From assembly GCF_002217435.1 (NCBI RefSeq), contig NZ_MUHF01000003.1:310001-374000 (forward strand): a stretch of 64,000 nucleotides of DNA, given 5' to 3'. Shown here in pieces: positions 44,656 to 54,343 of this stretch. The stretch comes from Flavobacterium reichenbachii. Its GTDB lineage: Bacteria > Bacteroidota > Bacteroidia > Flavobacteriales > Flavobacteriaceae. Numbering within the stretch: the stretch's first letter is position 1; the number at the start of each line of letters is the position of its first letter. The translations under genes and the position numbers were made by a program. The notes beneath the pieces were generated by a model. The model did no database searches and was not told the origin of the DNA. It saw only the letters and a list, made by a program, of their open reading frames with translations.

Positions 44656-47600
44656 ATGCGTAAACTTTCTTGGTTCTTTTTATTACAAATTATCCTTTTT
44701 TCGACCATAGTTTCGGCACAAAAATCAGCTATATATACTTACGATTTAAAGGATTTTGACAAAGCACTCGCTTTATACAATGATAAACAATATGCTTCTG
44801 CACAACATATTTTTGAAGAAGTAAAAAATAAAACAGCAAACGAAGAAGTTAAGTCAGACTGTGCTTATTATATCGCCAATTGCGCCATTAGAACCAATCA
44901 GGCAAATGCAGATGATTTGATGGAAAGGTTTGTAGACGATTACCCTACAAGTACCAAACAAAACCAAGCCTACATTGAGGTTGCTCAATATTTCTTCGAA
45001 CAGGGAAATTATCCAAAAGCGCTGGAGTGGTTTGACAGAGTTGACGAAAGTTACATGAGCAAAACCGAATCTGATAAATTCAATTTTCAAAAAGGATACA
45101 GCTACTTTAATGCTAAAAAGAAAAATGAAGCTACAACCTATTTTAATAAAGTTGTAAATTCTCCTGAATTTGGTTCGCAAGCCAAATATTATTTAGGATT
45201 TATGGCGTATGAAGGTGATGATTACAAAGAAGCAACAAAATATTTTGATGAGGTTTCTGGCGAAGAAAAATACAAAGAAAAGCTGTCGTATTATCAGGCT
45301 GATATGAATTTTAAGCTTGGAAATTTTCAAAAAGCAATTGATTTAGGGCAGAAAGCAATGGATAAATCAAACGCTCTGGAAAAATCTGAACTGAATAAAA
45401 TTATCGGAGAGAGTTATTTCAATTTAAAACAATACGACAAAGCTATTCCTTTTTTGGAGCAGTATACAGGGAAAAAAGGGAAATGGAGCAATACCGATTT
45501 TTATCAGTTAGGGTATGCTTATTACGAACAGAAAAATTACGAAAAAGCAATTTCTCAATTCAATAAAATTATTGAAGGAAAAGATTTTGTGGCTCAAAAT
45601 GCTTATTATCATTTGGGGTTGAGTTATCTAAATACAGGCAAAAAACAAGAAGCTCTTAATGCTTTTAAAAATGCTTCTGAAATGGATTTTAATGCACAGA
45701 TTCAGGAAGATGCATCTTTAAATTATGCCAAAGTAAGTTACGATATAGGAAATGCATACCAGACAGTTCCGGGAATTTTGCTTGATTTCTTAAAAAAATA
45801 CCCAAATAATTCGAGCAGATCTGAGATCGAAAAATTGTTGGTTGACTCTTATATTTCGACTAAAAACTACAAAGAAGCTTTGGTTTTATTAGAAAAAAAC
45901 AGAAATCCAGAAAACAAAGCAGCGTATCAAAAAGTGCTTTTTTACAGAGGTTTAGAATTGTATAATGAATCTAATTATACAGAGGCTTCAAAAATGTTTA
46001 AAAGTGCTATCAGCGAACAAAAAACACCTGAGTTTACGGCACGTGCAACTTTCTGGAAAGCAGAGACAGAATATGTAACAGATGATTTTCAGAATGCTTT
46101 ATTGAGTTACAAACAATTTGCTGGTTTAGCTGCTGCAAAAACTACAGATGAATATAAAAACATCAATTATAATATTGGATATACGTATTTTAAATTGAAA
46201 GAATACGACCAGGCTGCGAATTCATTTCAGGCGCAGATTGATAATGCTCCCGGCGATAAAGTTCGCCTAAATGATTCTTACCTTCGTTTAGGAGATTCTA
46301 GATTTGTAAATTCTAAATATGCTCCGGCAATGGAAGCTTACGGAAAGGCAATGGCTTCAAATAGTGTTGATGCCGATTATGCACAGTTTCAAAAAGCGCT
46401 TTCATACGGTTTTATGTCCAAAAACGATCAGAAAATCAGCGAGCTGAATAATTTTCTTAAAATGTATAAGAAATCAGAATATCGTGATGATGTTTTATAT
46501 GAATTAGGAAATACTTACGTGGCAGATAAAAAGAATGATCTGGCGCTAAAAACGTACGATCAGCTTATTTCAGAATATAAAAATGGTTCATTTACTTCAA
46601 AATCTATTTTAAAACAAGGTTTGATTTATTATAATTCCGATCGTGACGAACAGGCTTTGACAAAATTCAAAAAAGTTGCAGCCGAGTTTCCAAAAACGCC
46701 TGAAGCTCTGGAAGCCGTTTCGACAGCAAGATTAATTTATGTTGATTCTGGAAAAGTAGATGAATATGCAACTTGGGTTCGAACTTTAGATTTTGTTTCG
46801 GTAACCGATGCAGAATTAGATAACGATACTTATAACGCTGCTTTTAAACAATACAGTCAAAACAACAGTAAAGCTGCAATTACAGGTTTTTCTGGTTATG
46901 TGAGCAAATTTTCATCTGGATTACATTCGCTTGAAAGTAATTTTTATTTAGCTCAATTGTATTACGCAGAAGGTTCTGAAACAAAAGCGGCTGCAAATTA
47001 TGAATATGTAATCAGCCAGCCGAGAAGTGAGTTTACAGAGCAGTCGTTGTCAAGATTAGCTCAGATTTTCCTAAAAGCTAAAAATTGCGATAAATCGGTT
47101 CCGGTTTTAACCCGATTAGAAGACGAAGCAGATTCTCCTCAAAATAAAACTTTTGCGCAGTCTAATTTGATGAAATGTTACTATGATAAAAAAGATTATA
47201 ACAATTCTGTAATCTATGCAGACAAAGTATTGCAAAATCCTAAAGCAGATGCAAATGTAAAATCTGATGCGCAGATTATTGTAGCGCGCGCAGCAATGCA
47301 GACTGGAGATGAGGATAAGGCAAAACAAGCTTATGCCAAATTATCTACAACATCTAAAGGCGAATTGGCAGCAGAAGCACTTTATTACGATGCTTATTTT
47401 AAAACTAAAGAAGGCAAATTTGATGCATCAAATGTTTCGGTTCAGAAACTGGCCAAAAACTACTCTGCGTATAAATATTACGGAGCAAAAAGTTTGGTTT
47501 TAATGGCCAAAAACTTTTACGGGTTAAAAGACAGCTATCAGGCAACTTATATTTTAGATAACGTAATTAACAATTTTACAGATTATCCAGATGTGGTTGA

Positions 47601-47670
47601 AGAGGCTAAAAGAGAATTAAGCGCTATTAAATTAGAAGAGTCAAAAACAAATTCATCGATTAATAAATAA
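44656..47670 (+). CDS. Large periplasmic TPR-repeat protein
   Basis: A 1004-residue protein with signal peptide (MRKLSWFFLLQIILFSTIVSAQ) and an almost continuous array of tetratricopeptide repeats, each with the W-G-Y-A-F-A-P pattern, such as AKYYLGFMAYEGDDYKEATK and YYEQKNYEKAISQFNKI. The repeats run to the C-terminus. It is probably periplasmic and scaffolding. Related TPR proteins in Flavobacteriaceae lie next to large outer-membrane barrels, as here 1.1 kb downstream, beyond phzF. Function unknown. Confidence 0.85.
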   Translation: MRKLSWFFLLQIILFSTIVSAQKSAIYTYDLKDFDKALALYNDKQYASAQHIFEEVKNKTANEEVKSDCAYYIANCAIRTNQANADDLMERFVDDYPTSTKQNQAYIEVAQYFFEQGNYPKALEWFDRVDESYMSKTESDKFNFQKGYSYFNAKKKNEATTYFNKVVNSPEFGSQAKYYLGFMAYEGDDYKEATKYFDEVSGEEKYKEKLSYYQADMNFKLGNFQKAIDLGQKAMDKSNALEKSELNKIIGESYFNLKQYDKAIPFLEQYTGKKGKWSNTDFYQLGYAYYEQKNYEKAISQFNKIIEGKDFVAQNAYYHLGLSYLNTGKKQEALNAFKNASEMDFNAQIQEDASLNYAKVSYDIGNAYQTVPGILLDFLKKYPNNSSRSEIEKLLVDSYISTKNYKEALVLLEKNRNPENKAAYQKVLFYRGLELYNESNYTEASKMFKSAISEQKTPEFTARATFWKAETEYVTDDFQNALLSYKQFAGLAAAKTTDEYKNINYNIGYTYFKLKEYDQAANSFQAQIDNAPGDKVRLNDSYLRLGDSRFVNSKYAPAMEAYGKAMASNSVDADYAQFQKALSYGFMSKNDQKISELNNFLKMYKKSEYRDDVLYELGNTYVADKKNDLALKTYDQLISEYKNGSFTSKSILKQGLIYYNSDRDEQALTKFKKVAAEFPKTPEALEAVSTARLIYVDSGKVDEYATWVRTLDFVSVTDAELDNDTYNAAFKQYSQNNSKAAITGFSGYVSKFSSGLHSLESNFYLAQLYYAEGSETKAAANYEYVISQPRSEFTEQSLSRLAQIFLKAKNCDKSVPVLTRLEDEADSPQNKTFAQSNLMKCYYDKKDYNNSVIYADKVLQNPKADANVKSDAQIIVARAAMQTGDEDKAKQAYAKLSTTSKGELAAEALYYDAYFKTKEGKFDASNVSVQKLAKNYSAYKYYGAKSLVLMAKNFYGLKDSYQATYILDNVINNFTDYPDVVEEAKRELSAIKLEESKTNSSINK

Positions 47671-47748
47671 GAAGAAAGAAGTAAGAAGAAAGATTAGAAA
47701 ATAAAGAGAATAGAATAAAGAGAGAACAATAAAGAGAAAAGAGAAAAG
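47667..47748. repeat. Polypurine tract between the TPR and phzF genes
   Basis: About 80 bases composed almost only of A and G on the plus strand, built from repeated AAGA, AGAA and AAAGAG units. It is followed by a pyrimidine-rich stretch (47749-47790) partly complementary to it, so it could form a long hairpin or a triplex. A similar purine-rich repeat lies on the other side of phzF (48675-48735). Confidence 0.6.
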
Positions 47749-47809
47749 ACTTCTCGGTACTCTTTCTTCTTGGTTCTTTTCTCTATTTTCTCAAGAAAAA
47801 AAGAAAGAA

Positions 47810-48673
47810 ATGAGTTTACCTTTTTATATAGTTGATGTTTTTGCTGATAGAAAATATGCTGGAAATCAGCTGGCAGTTTTTTTAGATGCTGAGAATTTGA
47901 GTTCGGAAGAAATGCAGCAAATTGCCCGCGAAATTAACTTCGCAGAAAGCACATTTGTAACCAAATTGGATAGAGAAAATAATAAAGCGGAGATTAAAAT
48001 TTTTACTCCGGCGCAAGAGATGCAGTTTGCGGGACATCCGATAATTGGAACATCTTGGGTTTTGATGAATAAGATATTTGAAAATTCGCCAAGCGAAATT
48101 AAACTTACAGTTCCGATTGGAGGAATTCCAATTGATAAAACAGAAGATTTGATTTGGCTGAAAGCCGCACAGCCAAAATTTTGGGATGTTTTTTCGAAAG
48201 AAGATTTTACACTTTTTAGTAATTTGAAAGTCAGTGATTTTGAAAATCAATTTCCAATTCAGGAAGTAACAACCGGAAGTGCTTTTGTAATGGTTGGATT
48301 AAGTAGTAAAAGAGCTTTGGAGAATTTGGTTTTAGATAAAGATAAGGCCGATAAATGGATGAGGGAGCATTGTAAAACTGATCATAGAGGCTTATATTTT
48401 TATTATCTGGAAGATTCAAAACTGTTTAGCAGAATGCTTTGTATCGAACACAATCAATTGGTAGAAGATGCAGCGACAGGAAGTGCAAGTACTTGTCTTC
48501 AGGCTTTTCTGCTAAAATATCATAAACCTGAGTTTGAAATAATTAATTATCAGGGAGATTATATAGGTCGTCCGTCTCAAATTTATTTTAAAGGTAAATT
48601 AGCTGACGATCAATTTGATATTAAAATTGGAGGAAAAGCTCAATTTGTCGCAAAAGGAGAATGGGAAGCATAA
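47810..48673 (+). CDS. PhzF family isomerase-like protein
   Basis: A 287-residue protein with the two-domain diaminopimelate-epimerase fold: FYIVDVFADRKYAGNQLAVF, the catalytic-Glu segment REINFAESTFVTKL, FTPAQEMQFAGHPIIGTSWV, and EDAATGSASTCLQAFL in the second domain. PhzF isomerises DHHA in phenazine synthesis, but most members of the family in genomes without phenazine genes are of unknown substrate. Cytosolic. It is flanked on both sides by purine-rich repeats. Confidence 0.88.
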   Translation: MSLPFYIVDVFADRKYAGNQLAVFLDAENLSSEEMQQIAREINFAESTFVTKLDRENNKAEIKIFTPAQEMQFAGHPIIGTSWVLMNKIFENSPSEIKLTVPIGGIPIDKTEDLIWLKAAQPKFWDVFSKEDFTLFSNLKVSDFENQFPIQEVTTGSAFVMVGLSSKRALENLVLDKDKADKWMREHCKTDHRGLYFYYLEDSKLFSRMLCIEHNQLVEDAATGSASTCLQAFLLKYHKPEFEIINYQGDYIGRPSQIYFKGKLADDQFDIKIGGKAQFVAKGEWEA

Positions 48674-48674
48674 A

Positions 48675-48735
48675 ACAGAACAAAGAAAATAGAAAATAGA
48701 ACAAAGAATATAGATTTTTAAAATATAGAAACAGA
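48675..48735. repeat. Purine-rich repeat between phzF and outer-membrane gene
   Basis: A run of AAAGAAAATAGAA, AAAATAGAAC, AAAGAATATAG and similar units. It is akin to 47667-47748 and rich in the 'ATAGAA' and 'AAAGAA' words. No gene is visible in the rest of the 103-bp spacer to 48776. Confidence 0.5.
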
Positions 48736-48818
48736 ACAAGAGGTTGAATTTAAGAATTAAGAAATAGTATTCGTCTATGCTCTATATTCTTTTCTCTATA
48801 CTCTTAAAAAGAATAAAT

Positions 48819-50570
48819 ATGAAATTAAATTGCCGAAATAAAATCATCGTCTTACTAGTATTATTTGTTTGCCAGCTTTCATTTTCACAGAAGAAAGATG
48901 AAACGATTGGGACAGAAACGGTAAATGTAGTAAAACCTTATTCGCCAACTATTTCTGATGCTTTTAAAGTAAAAGAAATGCCATCACTTGACGATACTGG
49001 AAACCAGCCAAAAGAAACCATAAAATATAGTATTTTGTCTGTTCCTGTAGCATCGACTTTTACGCCTTCTAAAGGAAAGGCAGAAGGTGTAGAAAAATCT
49101 AAAAAAGAAAGATTGTTTACTAACTATGCAACAGTTGGAGTTGGTAATTACAGCACGCTGAATGCAGAACTATTTGTAACGCAAGATTTAGGAAATAACG
49201 ATTATGTAGCTGGAATGTTTCGCCATCATTCCTCGCAGGGAGGAATTAAAGATGTAGAATTAAACGATGAATTTTATGATACCGCATTAAATGTAGGTTA
49301 TGGTGTAAACAGTCGTGATATTACATGGAATATAGATTTGGGATATCAAAATCAAATATATAACTGGTACGGTCTTCCGGCAGAATTTGGAGCAACAATT
49401 CCGGACCAGCGTTTTGATTTAGTTAGAGGAATTAATCCTAATCACTCTTATAACACAATTACTGCGGGCGGAAACATTGAGTTTACGGAAAGTATTTTTA
49501 ATAAAATTGCGGCAAAATTCACCCACTTTTCAGACAGTTTTTCTTCGTCAGAAAATCGTTTTTATCTAAAACCAACTTTTAAAGTTGATGTTATGGAGCA
49601 ATCCATCAATACCAATGTTATTGTAGATCACGTAAGCGGTTCTTTTGAAAATAATTATGCACACGATAATCTGGCACCTGTTAAATACGGTTATACAAAT
49701 GTGGGCATTGAGCCAAGTTTTGTGATTAATGAAAATGACTGGACATTAGAATTAGGAGCTGGTTTATTCTACAGTGGAGGTTCTGAAAACGGCAGCAACA
49801 AATTTTATATTTATCCAAAAGTAAACGCTTCTTATAAATTGGTCGGCGACTTAATGATTTTCTATACGGGAGTAAACGGAAGCATAAATCAAAATTCTTA
49901 TGCTGATCTGGTAACAGAAAATCCATTTTTATCACCGACACTAAATATCAGGCCAACCAATAATCAATACACGGTTTTTGCTGGTTTGAAAGGGAAATTG
50001 GCTAATAATGTAAATTATAATCTGACGGGTTCTTATCTAAACGAAAAAGATAAAGCTCTGTTTAAAAGTAATGATTATACAGAAGATGCTTCGAATGAAA
50101 ATTATGCTTTTGGAAACTCATTTGGAGTTGTTTATCAGGATATCAGAACGTTTCGTTTTTATGGAGAGTTAAAAGCTGATTTTTCTCAAAACGTAACTTT
50201 CGGAATCAATGGAACTTTTAACAGCTACAAAACAGATGGAGCTTTAGAAGCTTGGAATTTACCCACTATAAAACTAAGTTCAACTTTGGATGTTAATATC
50301 ACCAAACAATGGTATGCAGGTTTAAATGTGTTTTATGTAGGAGAACGAAAAGATATGCAGTTGAATACCTCGATTGTAACAAATGCGGCTCCAATAACAT
50401 TAAAAAGCTATTTTGATGCCAATGCTCATTTAGGATATAAATTCAGCGAGCGTCTGACTTTTTTCTTGAAACTTAATAATATAGGAAATCAAGCCTACGA
50501 AAAATGGCTTAATTATCCTGTACAAGGATTTCAGGTGCTGGGCGGTGCAAATTATAAATTTGATTTTTAG
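48819..50570 (+). CDS. Outer-membrane beta-barrel (TonB-dependent-receptor-like, no plug)
   Basis: A 583-residue protein from the ATG at 48819, where a signal peptide (MKLNCRNKIIVLLVLFVCQL) begins; an upstream Met at 48777 is rejected. After a short charged region (KKDETIGTETVNVVKPYSP) the rest is beta-barrel, with strands such as NYSTLNAELFVTQDLGNNDY and ITWNIDLGYQNQIYNWYGLP, and ends ANYKFDF, a typical C-terminal aromatic. It lacks an N-terminal TonB plug domain. Its role is probably pore or envelope scaffolding; unknown. Confidence 0.75.
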   Translation: MKLNCRNKIIVLLVLFVCQLSFSQKKDETIGTETVNVVKPYSPTISDAFKVKEMPSLDDTGNQPKETIKYSILSVPVASTFTPSKGKAEGVEKSKKERLFTNYATVGVGNYSTLNAELFVTQDLGNNDYVAGMFRHHSSQGGIKDVELNDEFYDTALNVGYGVNSRDITWNIDLGYQNQIYNWYGLPAEFGATIPDQRFDLVRGINPNHSYNTITAGGNIEFTESIFNKIAAKFTHFSDSFSSSENRFYLKPTFKVDVMEQSINTNVIVDHVSGSFENNYAHDNLAPVKYGYTNVGIEPSFVINENDWTLELGAGLFYSGGSENGSNKFYIYPKVNASYKLVGDLMIFYTGVNGSINQNSYADLVTENPFLSPTLNIRPTNNQYTVFAGLKGKLANNVNYNLTGSYLNEKDKALFKSNDYTEDASNENYAFGNSFGVVYQDIRTFRFYGELKADFSQNVTFGINGTFNSYKTDGALEAWNLPTIKLSSTLDVNITKQWYAGLNVFYVGERKDMQLNTSIVTNAAPITLKSYFDANAHLGYKFSERLTFFLKLNNIGNQAYEKWLNYPVQGFQVLGGANYKFDF

Positions 50571-50589
50571 ATATTGCCGGAAAGATAAT

Positions 50590-50629
50590 AAGGCACAAAG
50601 ATATTTTTAAATAAATGTGCCTTTTTTTT
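50590..50629 (+). terminator. Terminator after the outer-membrane gene
   Basis: AAGGCACA at 50590-50597 pairs with TGTGCCTT at 50616-50623, with a long AT-rich loop, and a T run follows. It lies 20 bases after the stop codon at 50570. Confidence 0.6.
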
Positions 50630-50630
50630 C

Positions 50631-50677
50631 AGCCATGAACTCATGAATTTTTGGAGTAGATTCGTGAATTCATGGCT
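50631..50677. repeat. Imperfect inverted repeat, intergenic element family A
   Basis: An 18-bp arm (AGCCATGAACTCATGAAT) pairs with ATTCGTGAATTCATGGCT at 50660-50677 with two mismatches and an 11-bp loop. The consensus resembles the element at 24271-24324. It lies between a terminator and the CTTTGCACC leader of the next gene. Confidence 0.6.
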
Positions 50678-50700
50678 AATTTTTTTTAAATAAGAAAATA

Positions 50701-50725
50701 CCTTTGCACCTTTGTAACTTTGCAC
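50701..50725. repeat. CTTTGCACC repeat before the GreA-like gene
   Basis: CCTTTGCACCTTTG followed by TAACTTTGCAC; this is similar to 34134-34160. It ends 16 bases before the start at 50742. Confidence 0.5.
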
Positions 50726-50741
50726 ATCAGAACCTAAAAAA

Positions 50742-51191
50742 ATGACTTTTAAAGAAAAAATATATACACATTATAATCAAATGGTTCAAGACCGAATGGA
50801 TGTTTTTAGAGACATGATTTCTAACTTGACCGAAGATTCTAAAAACGATGCCAAAGGTTCTGCAGGTGACAAACACGAAACGGCTTTGTCAATGATGCAT
50901 ATCGAGCAGGAAAAATTAACCAATAAGCTCAAAGAAGCAATCGAGCATAAAGGGATTTTGGATAAAATTGATCCATTTAAAGTAACAGAAAATATAGTTT
51001 TGGGAAGTTTGGTAAAAGCCAACGGAATTTATTTATATGTGAGTGTTGCGCTTCCTAAAATTGCTATTGACGGAATCAATGTTATCGCACTTTCACCTCA
51101 GTCTCCACTTGGAGCGCATTTAATGGGAAATAAAGCTGGGTTTAAATTTGAGATTAACAAAACGCATTACACGATTGAAAGTGTTGAATAG
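50742..51191 (+). CDS. GreA/GreB C-terminal-domain-like protein
   Basis: A 149-residue cytosolic protein. The N-terminal helix region (VQDRMDVFRDMISNLTEDSK, KHETALSMMHIEQEKLTNKL) could form a short coiled coil, and the C-terminal part (IVLGSLVKANGIYLYVSVAL, VIALSPQSPLGAHLMGNKAG) matches the FKBP-like C-terminal domain of GreA elongation factors (SPLG..L.G). Homologues are often misnamed as 3-oxoacyl-ACP synthase. I cannot identify its partner. Confidence 0.7.
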   Translation: MTFKEKIYTHYNQMVQDRMDVFRDMISNLTEDSKNDAKGSAGDKHETALSMMHIEQEKLTNKLKEAIEHKGILDKIDPFKVTENIVLGSLVKANGIYLYVSVALPKIAIDGINVIALSPQSPLGAHLMGNKAGFKFEINKTHYTIESVE

Positions 51192-51233
51192 TCTGCGTCC
51201 ATTTTTATTATTTTAGCAGGAAATAAATTAAAA

Positions 51234-52220
51234 ATGAAAAATATCTTTTTTTTGATAGTATGTTTTATATATGCTGGTTTAAATGCCCAAACAATTAATT
51301 TAGAAGCTAAAGCTATAGAATTGGGAGTAGACAGAATAAGTAAAATTGGCAGTACCAAAATTTATAGACTAAATAAAAATGAGTTATACGGGTTTGCTGA
51401 TGAGAATTTTTCAATTATAATTCCTTGTGAAAATGATTATAATGAGTTTGTAGGGAATCATTATTTAAGAATAAGAAATTCAAATGGTAAGTATTCACTT
51501 TTTGATATGTCTCTAAAAAAGTATGTTCAAAAGGATAAACATTATATTTCAATAATTTATACCATTACAACAGGAAATACAGCCAAAAGCTATTTTTCAA
51601 GTTCTAACTTAGTAGAAGATGATACCATAATATATGATCTCGAAGGAAAAACTATAGCAAATATAAAAGATTATAGCATTTCAATGCATGGAGGAAACGA
51701 ATACGGTATTATTATGTTAGAAAATGGAAATGGATCTAACTTTAAAATGCTTAATGAGTTTGGAAAAGAAATTGCTTCATTTGATTATATATATTGTCCA
51801 TACAAAGATCGCGACTATTTTTATGTTAGAAAAGACAGCAATATTTATACAAATCCCAGTCGCAAATATGGTATTATAAATCATGAAGGAAAAGAACTTT
51901 TAAAGCTTAATCATGATAAAATTACTTTTCAGGAAGAGTCTATAATTATTACATTAAAAGATAAAATCACTGTTTTGGATCGCAATTTAAAACTCAAATT
52001 TAATTTAGAAAATGCAATTAATGCAGATGGAGTTAGAGGAAATACTTTTCTGGCTCAATATCCCAATAATAAATGGAAAGTGATCGATGCAGATGGGAGA
52101 ACGCTCTTTAAAGTTGAGGCAAAAAAAGTGGAATCCTATCCGAATAATTTGTTTAAGGTCGAGAACCAAAATACCAGCTACTTCGTTAACATGGAAGGAA
52201 AAACTGTTTCAGCTGAGTAA
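51234..52220 (+). CDS. Secreted WG-repeat-like protein
   Basis: A 328-residue protein with a signal peptide (MKNIFFLIVCFIYAGLNAQ). The rest has repeated degenerate WG-like motifs: YGFADENFSIIIPCENDYNEF, GKYSLFDMSLKKYV, KYGIINHEGKELLKL and KWKVIDADGRTLFKV. WG repeats form beta-propeller-like modules in many envelope proteins. The function here is unknown. It follows the GreA-like gene by 42 bases. A 297-bp spacer with only an AT-rich leader follows before asnB. Confidence 0.65.
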   Translation: MKNIFFLIVCFIYAGLNAQTINLEAKAIELGVDRISKIGSTKIYRLNKNELYGFADENFSIIIPCENDYNEFVGNHYLRIRNSNGKYSLFDMSLKKYVQKDKHYISIIYTITTGNTAKSYFSSSNLVEDDTIIYDLEGKTIANIKDYSISMHGGNEYGIIMLENGNGSNFKMLNEFGKEIASFDYIYCPYKDRDYFYVRKDSNIYTNPSRKYGIINHEGKELLKLNHDKITFQEESIIITLKDKITVLDRNLKLKFNLENAINADGVRGNTFLAQYPNNKWKVIDADGRTLFKVEAKKVESYPNNLFKVENQNTSYFVNMEGKTVSAE

Positions 52221-52517
52221 ACAATAATTTTTGAATAGCTTTTATTGTTCTCTTTCGTAATCTTTCAACGAATCTGAAAAATCTGTAATTTTAATTCAAA
52301 GATCTGTTTGAAACCTTGTATTTTACGCTTTTATTAAGCCCATAATTAAAATTTTCAAGTTCAAGGCTTTTTTTTATATTAAAATTTTACATTTTATATG
52401 TAAAAATGAACTTATGGTTTTAAATTATAACTGAAATCGTCTTTTGTGTTTTTCAATTATAACCATTACCGCATCTTTGCCTTATCAAAATAAAAATTAT
52501 AATAAAAATATAGAATT

Positions 52518-54194
52518 ATGTGTGGAATCGTATGTGCCTTTGATCTAAAACAAAAAGCCGAAACCTTAAGACCTCAAGTATTAGAAATGTCTAAAATCAT
52601 TCGCCACCGCGGACCAGACTGGAGCGGAATTTACAGTAATGAAAAAGCAATTCTTTCTCACGAGCGTTTGGCAATTGTAGATCCAGCGTCAGGAAAACAA
52701 CCTTTATTTACAGAAGATAAAAAATTGGTTCTGGCTGCAAACGGTGAAATTTATAACCACAGAGAATTGCGTAAACAATTTGAAGGAAAATATAACTTTC
52801 AGACCGAAAGTGACTGCGAAGTAATTTTGGCATTATATAAAGAAAAAGGACCTCATTTTGTTGATGAAATGAACGGAATCTTCGGATTTGCAATTTATGA
52901 TGTAGAGAAAGACGAGTATTTTATTGCTCGTGACCATATGGGAATTATTCCATTATATATTGGATGGGATCAGCACGGAACTTTTTACGTAGCGTCTGAA
53001 TTAAAAGCTTTGGAAGGATATTGTACAAAGATTCAATTGTTTCCTCCGGGACATTATATGACAAGTAAAGATGGTGAATTTGTGCAATGGTACAAAAGAG
53101 ACTGGACAGAATTTGATGCTGTAAAAGACAACGAAACCAGTATTTCGGAAATCAAAAAAGCACTTGAAGCTGCAGTTCACAGACAGTTAATGAGTGATGT
53201 TCCTTATGGAGTTTTACTTTCTGGAGGTTTAGATTCGTCTATTACTTCTGCAGTGGCCAAAAAATTTGCTCAAAAACGTATTGAGTCAGACGATACTACA
53301 GATGCCTGGTATCCGCAATTGCACTCTTTTTCAGTAGGACTTGACGGTTCTCCTGATTTGGCAGCGGCTCAGGTTGTTGCGAAACATATCGGAACAATTC
53401 ACCACGAAATTAAATTTACAATCCAAGAAGGTTTAGATGCTGTTCGCGATGTAATTTATAACCTTGAAACATACGATGTAACTACAGTAAGAGCTTCGAC
53501 TCCAATGTGGTTAATGGCTAGAGTTATCAAATCAATGGGAATCAAAATGGTTCTTTCAGGAGAAGGCGCAGATGAGTTATTTGGAGGATATTTATATTTC
53601 CATAAAGCACCAAACGCAAGAGAATTTCACGAAGAAAACGTTCGTAAATTAGGTAAACTTCATATGTACGACTGTTTACGTGCAAACAAAAGTTTGGCAG
53701 CTTGGGGAATTGAAGGCCGTGTCCCTTTTTTAGATAAAGAATTTATGGATGTTGCAATGCGCATCAACCCACAAGATAAAATGATCAACAAAGAACATCC
53801 AATGGAAAAATGGGTGGTTCGTAAAGCTTTTGAAGATATGCTTCCGGAAAGTGTTGCCTGGAGACAGAAAGAACAATTTTCTGATGGAGTAGGATACAGC
53901 TGGATTGATACTTTGAAAGAAGTGGTAGGAAGAGAAGTTTCTGACGAACAATTGGCAAACGCTAAATATAAATTCCCGCTTCAAACCCCAACTTCAAAAG
54001 AAGAATATTATTATCGTTCTATTTTTGCAGAACATTTCCCTAGTGATGCAGCAGCTTTATGCGTGCCTCAGGAAGCAAGTGTTGCCTGCAGTACAAAAAT
54101 CGCTTTGGAGTGGGATGAAGCTTTTAAAAACATGAATGATCCTTCTGGAAGAGCCGTTGCGAGTGTTCATGACGACGCTTACGCTAAAGCATAA
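52518..54194 (+). CDS. asnB: Asparagine synthetase B (glutamine-hydrolysing)
   Basis: A 558-residue bifunctional enzyme. The mature N-terminus is MCGIVCAFD, where Cys2 is the glutaminase nucleophile. The glutamine site is intact: SHERLAIVD (Arg), NGEIYNH (Asn/Glu) and SDCEVILALY (Asp). The synthetase domain has VLLSGGLDSSITSAVA (pyrophosphate loop), the LSGEGADELFGG loop, and WRQKEQFSDGVGYSW. The end with SVACSTKIALEWDEAFKNMND is typical of E. coli-like AsnB. It has its own terminator 38 bases downstream. Confidence 0.96.
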   Translation: MCGIVCAFDLKQKAETLRPQVLEMSKIIRHRGPDWSGIYSNEKAILSHERLAIVDPASGKQPLFTEDKKLVLAANGEIYNHRELRKQFEGKYNFQTESDCEVILALYKEKGPHFVDEMNGIFGFAIYDVEKDEYFIARDHMGIIPLYIGWDQHGTFYVASELKALEGYCTKIQLFPPGHYMTSKDGEFVQWYKRDWTEFDAVKDNETSISEIKKALEAAVHRQLMSDVPYGVLLSGGLDSSITSAVAKKFAQKRIESDDTTDAWYPQLHSFSVGLDGSPDLAAAQVVAKHIGTIHHEIKFTIQEGLDAVRDVIYNLETYDVTTVRASTPMWLMARVIKSMGIKMVLSGEGADELFGGYLYFHKAPNAREFHEENVRKLGKLHMYDCLRANKSLAAWGIEGRVPFLDKEFMDVAMRINPQDKMINKEHPMEKWVVRKAFEDMLPESVAWRQKEQFSDGVGYSWIDTLKEVVGREVSDEQLANAKYKFPLQTPTSKEEYYYRSIFAEHFPSDAAALCVPQEASVACSTKIALEWDEAFKNMNDPSGRAVASVHDDAYAKA

Positions 54195-54231
54195 CAGTGA
54201 ATTATTAGAATTAGTATATATTTATTTTTAG

Positions 54232-54260
54232 AAAAACGTTCTCTCTTGAGAACGTTTTTT
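54232..54260 (+). terminator. Rho-independent terminator after asnB
   Basis: A perfect 12-bp stem (AAAAACGTTCTC and complement) with a 4-base loop, followed by Ts. It begins 38 bases after the asnB stop. Confidence 0.9.
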
Positions 54261-54308
54261 GTGTCTTAAATTGTTAAATTCTATTATTTCAATTACTTAA
54301 AAAGTTTT

Positions 54309-54343
54309 TTTGGTAATTAATTAACTTACATTTTTTATATTTG
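54309..54343 (+). promoter_or_regulatory. Promoter of the second asnB-like gene
   Basis: A -33 TTTG (54309-54312) and -7 TATATTTG (54336-54343) are separated by 23 bp, a good Bacteroidota match. The gene's ATG is at 54507, so the leader is about 155 bases. This 312-bp spacer (54195-54506) holds a terminator, the promoter and a leader with a possible 25-codon open frame. Confidence 0.6.
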
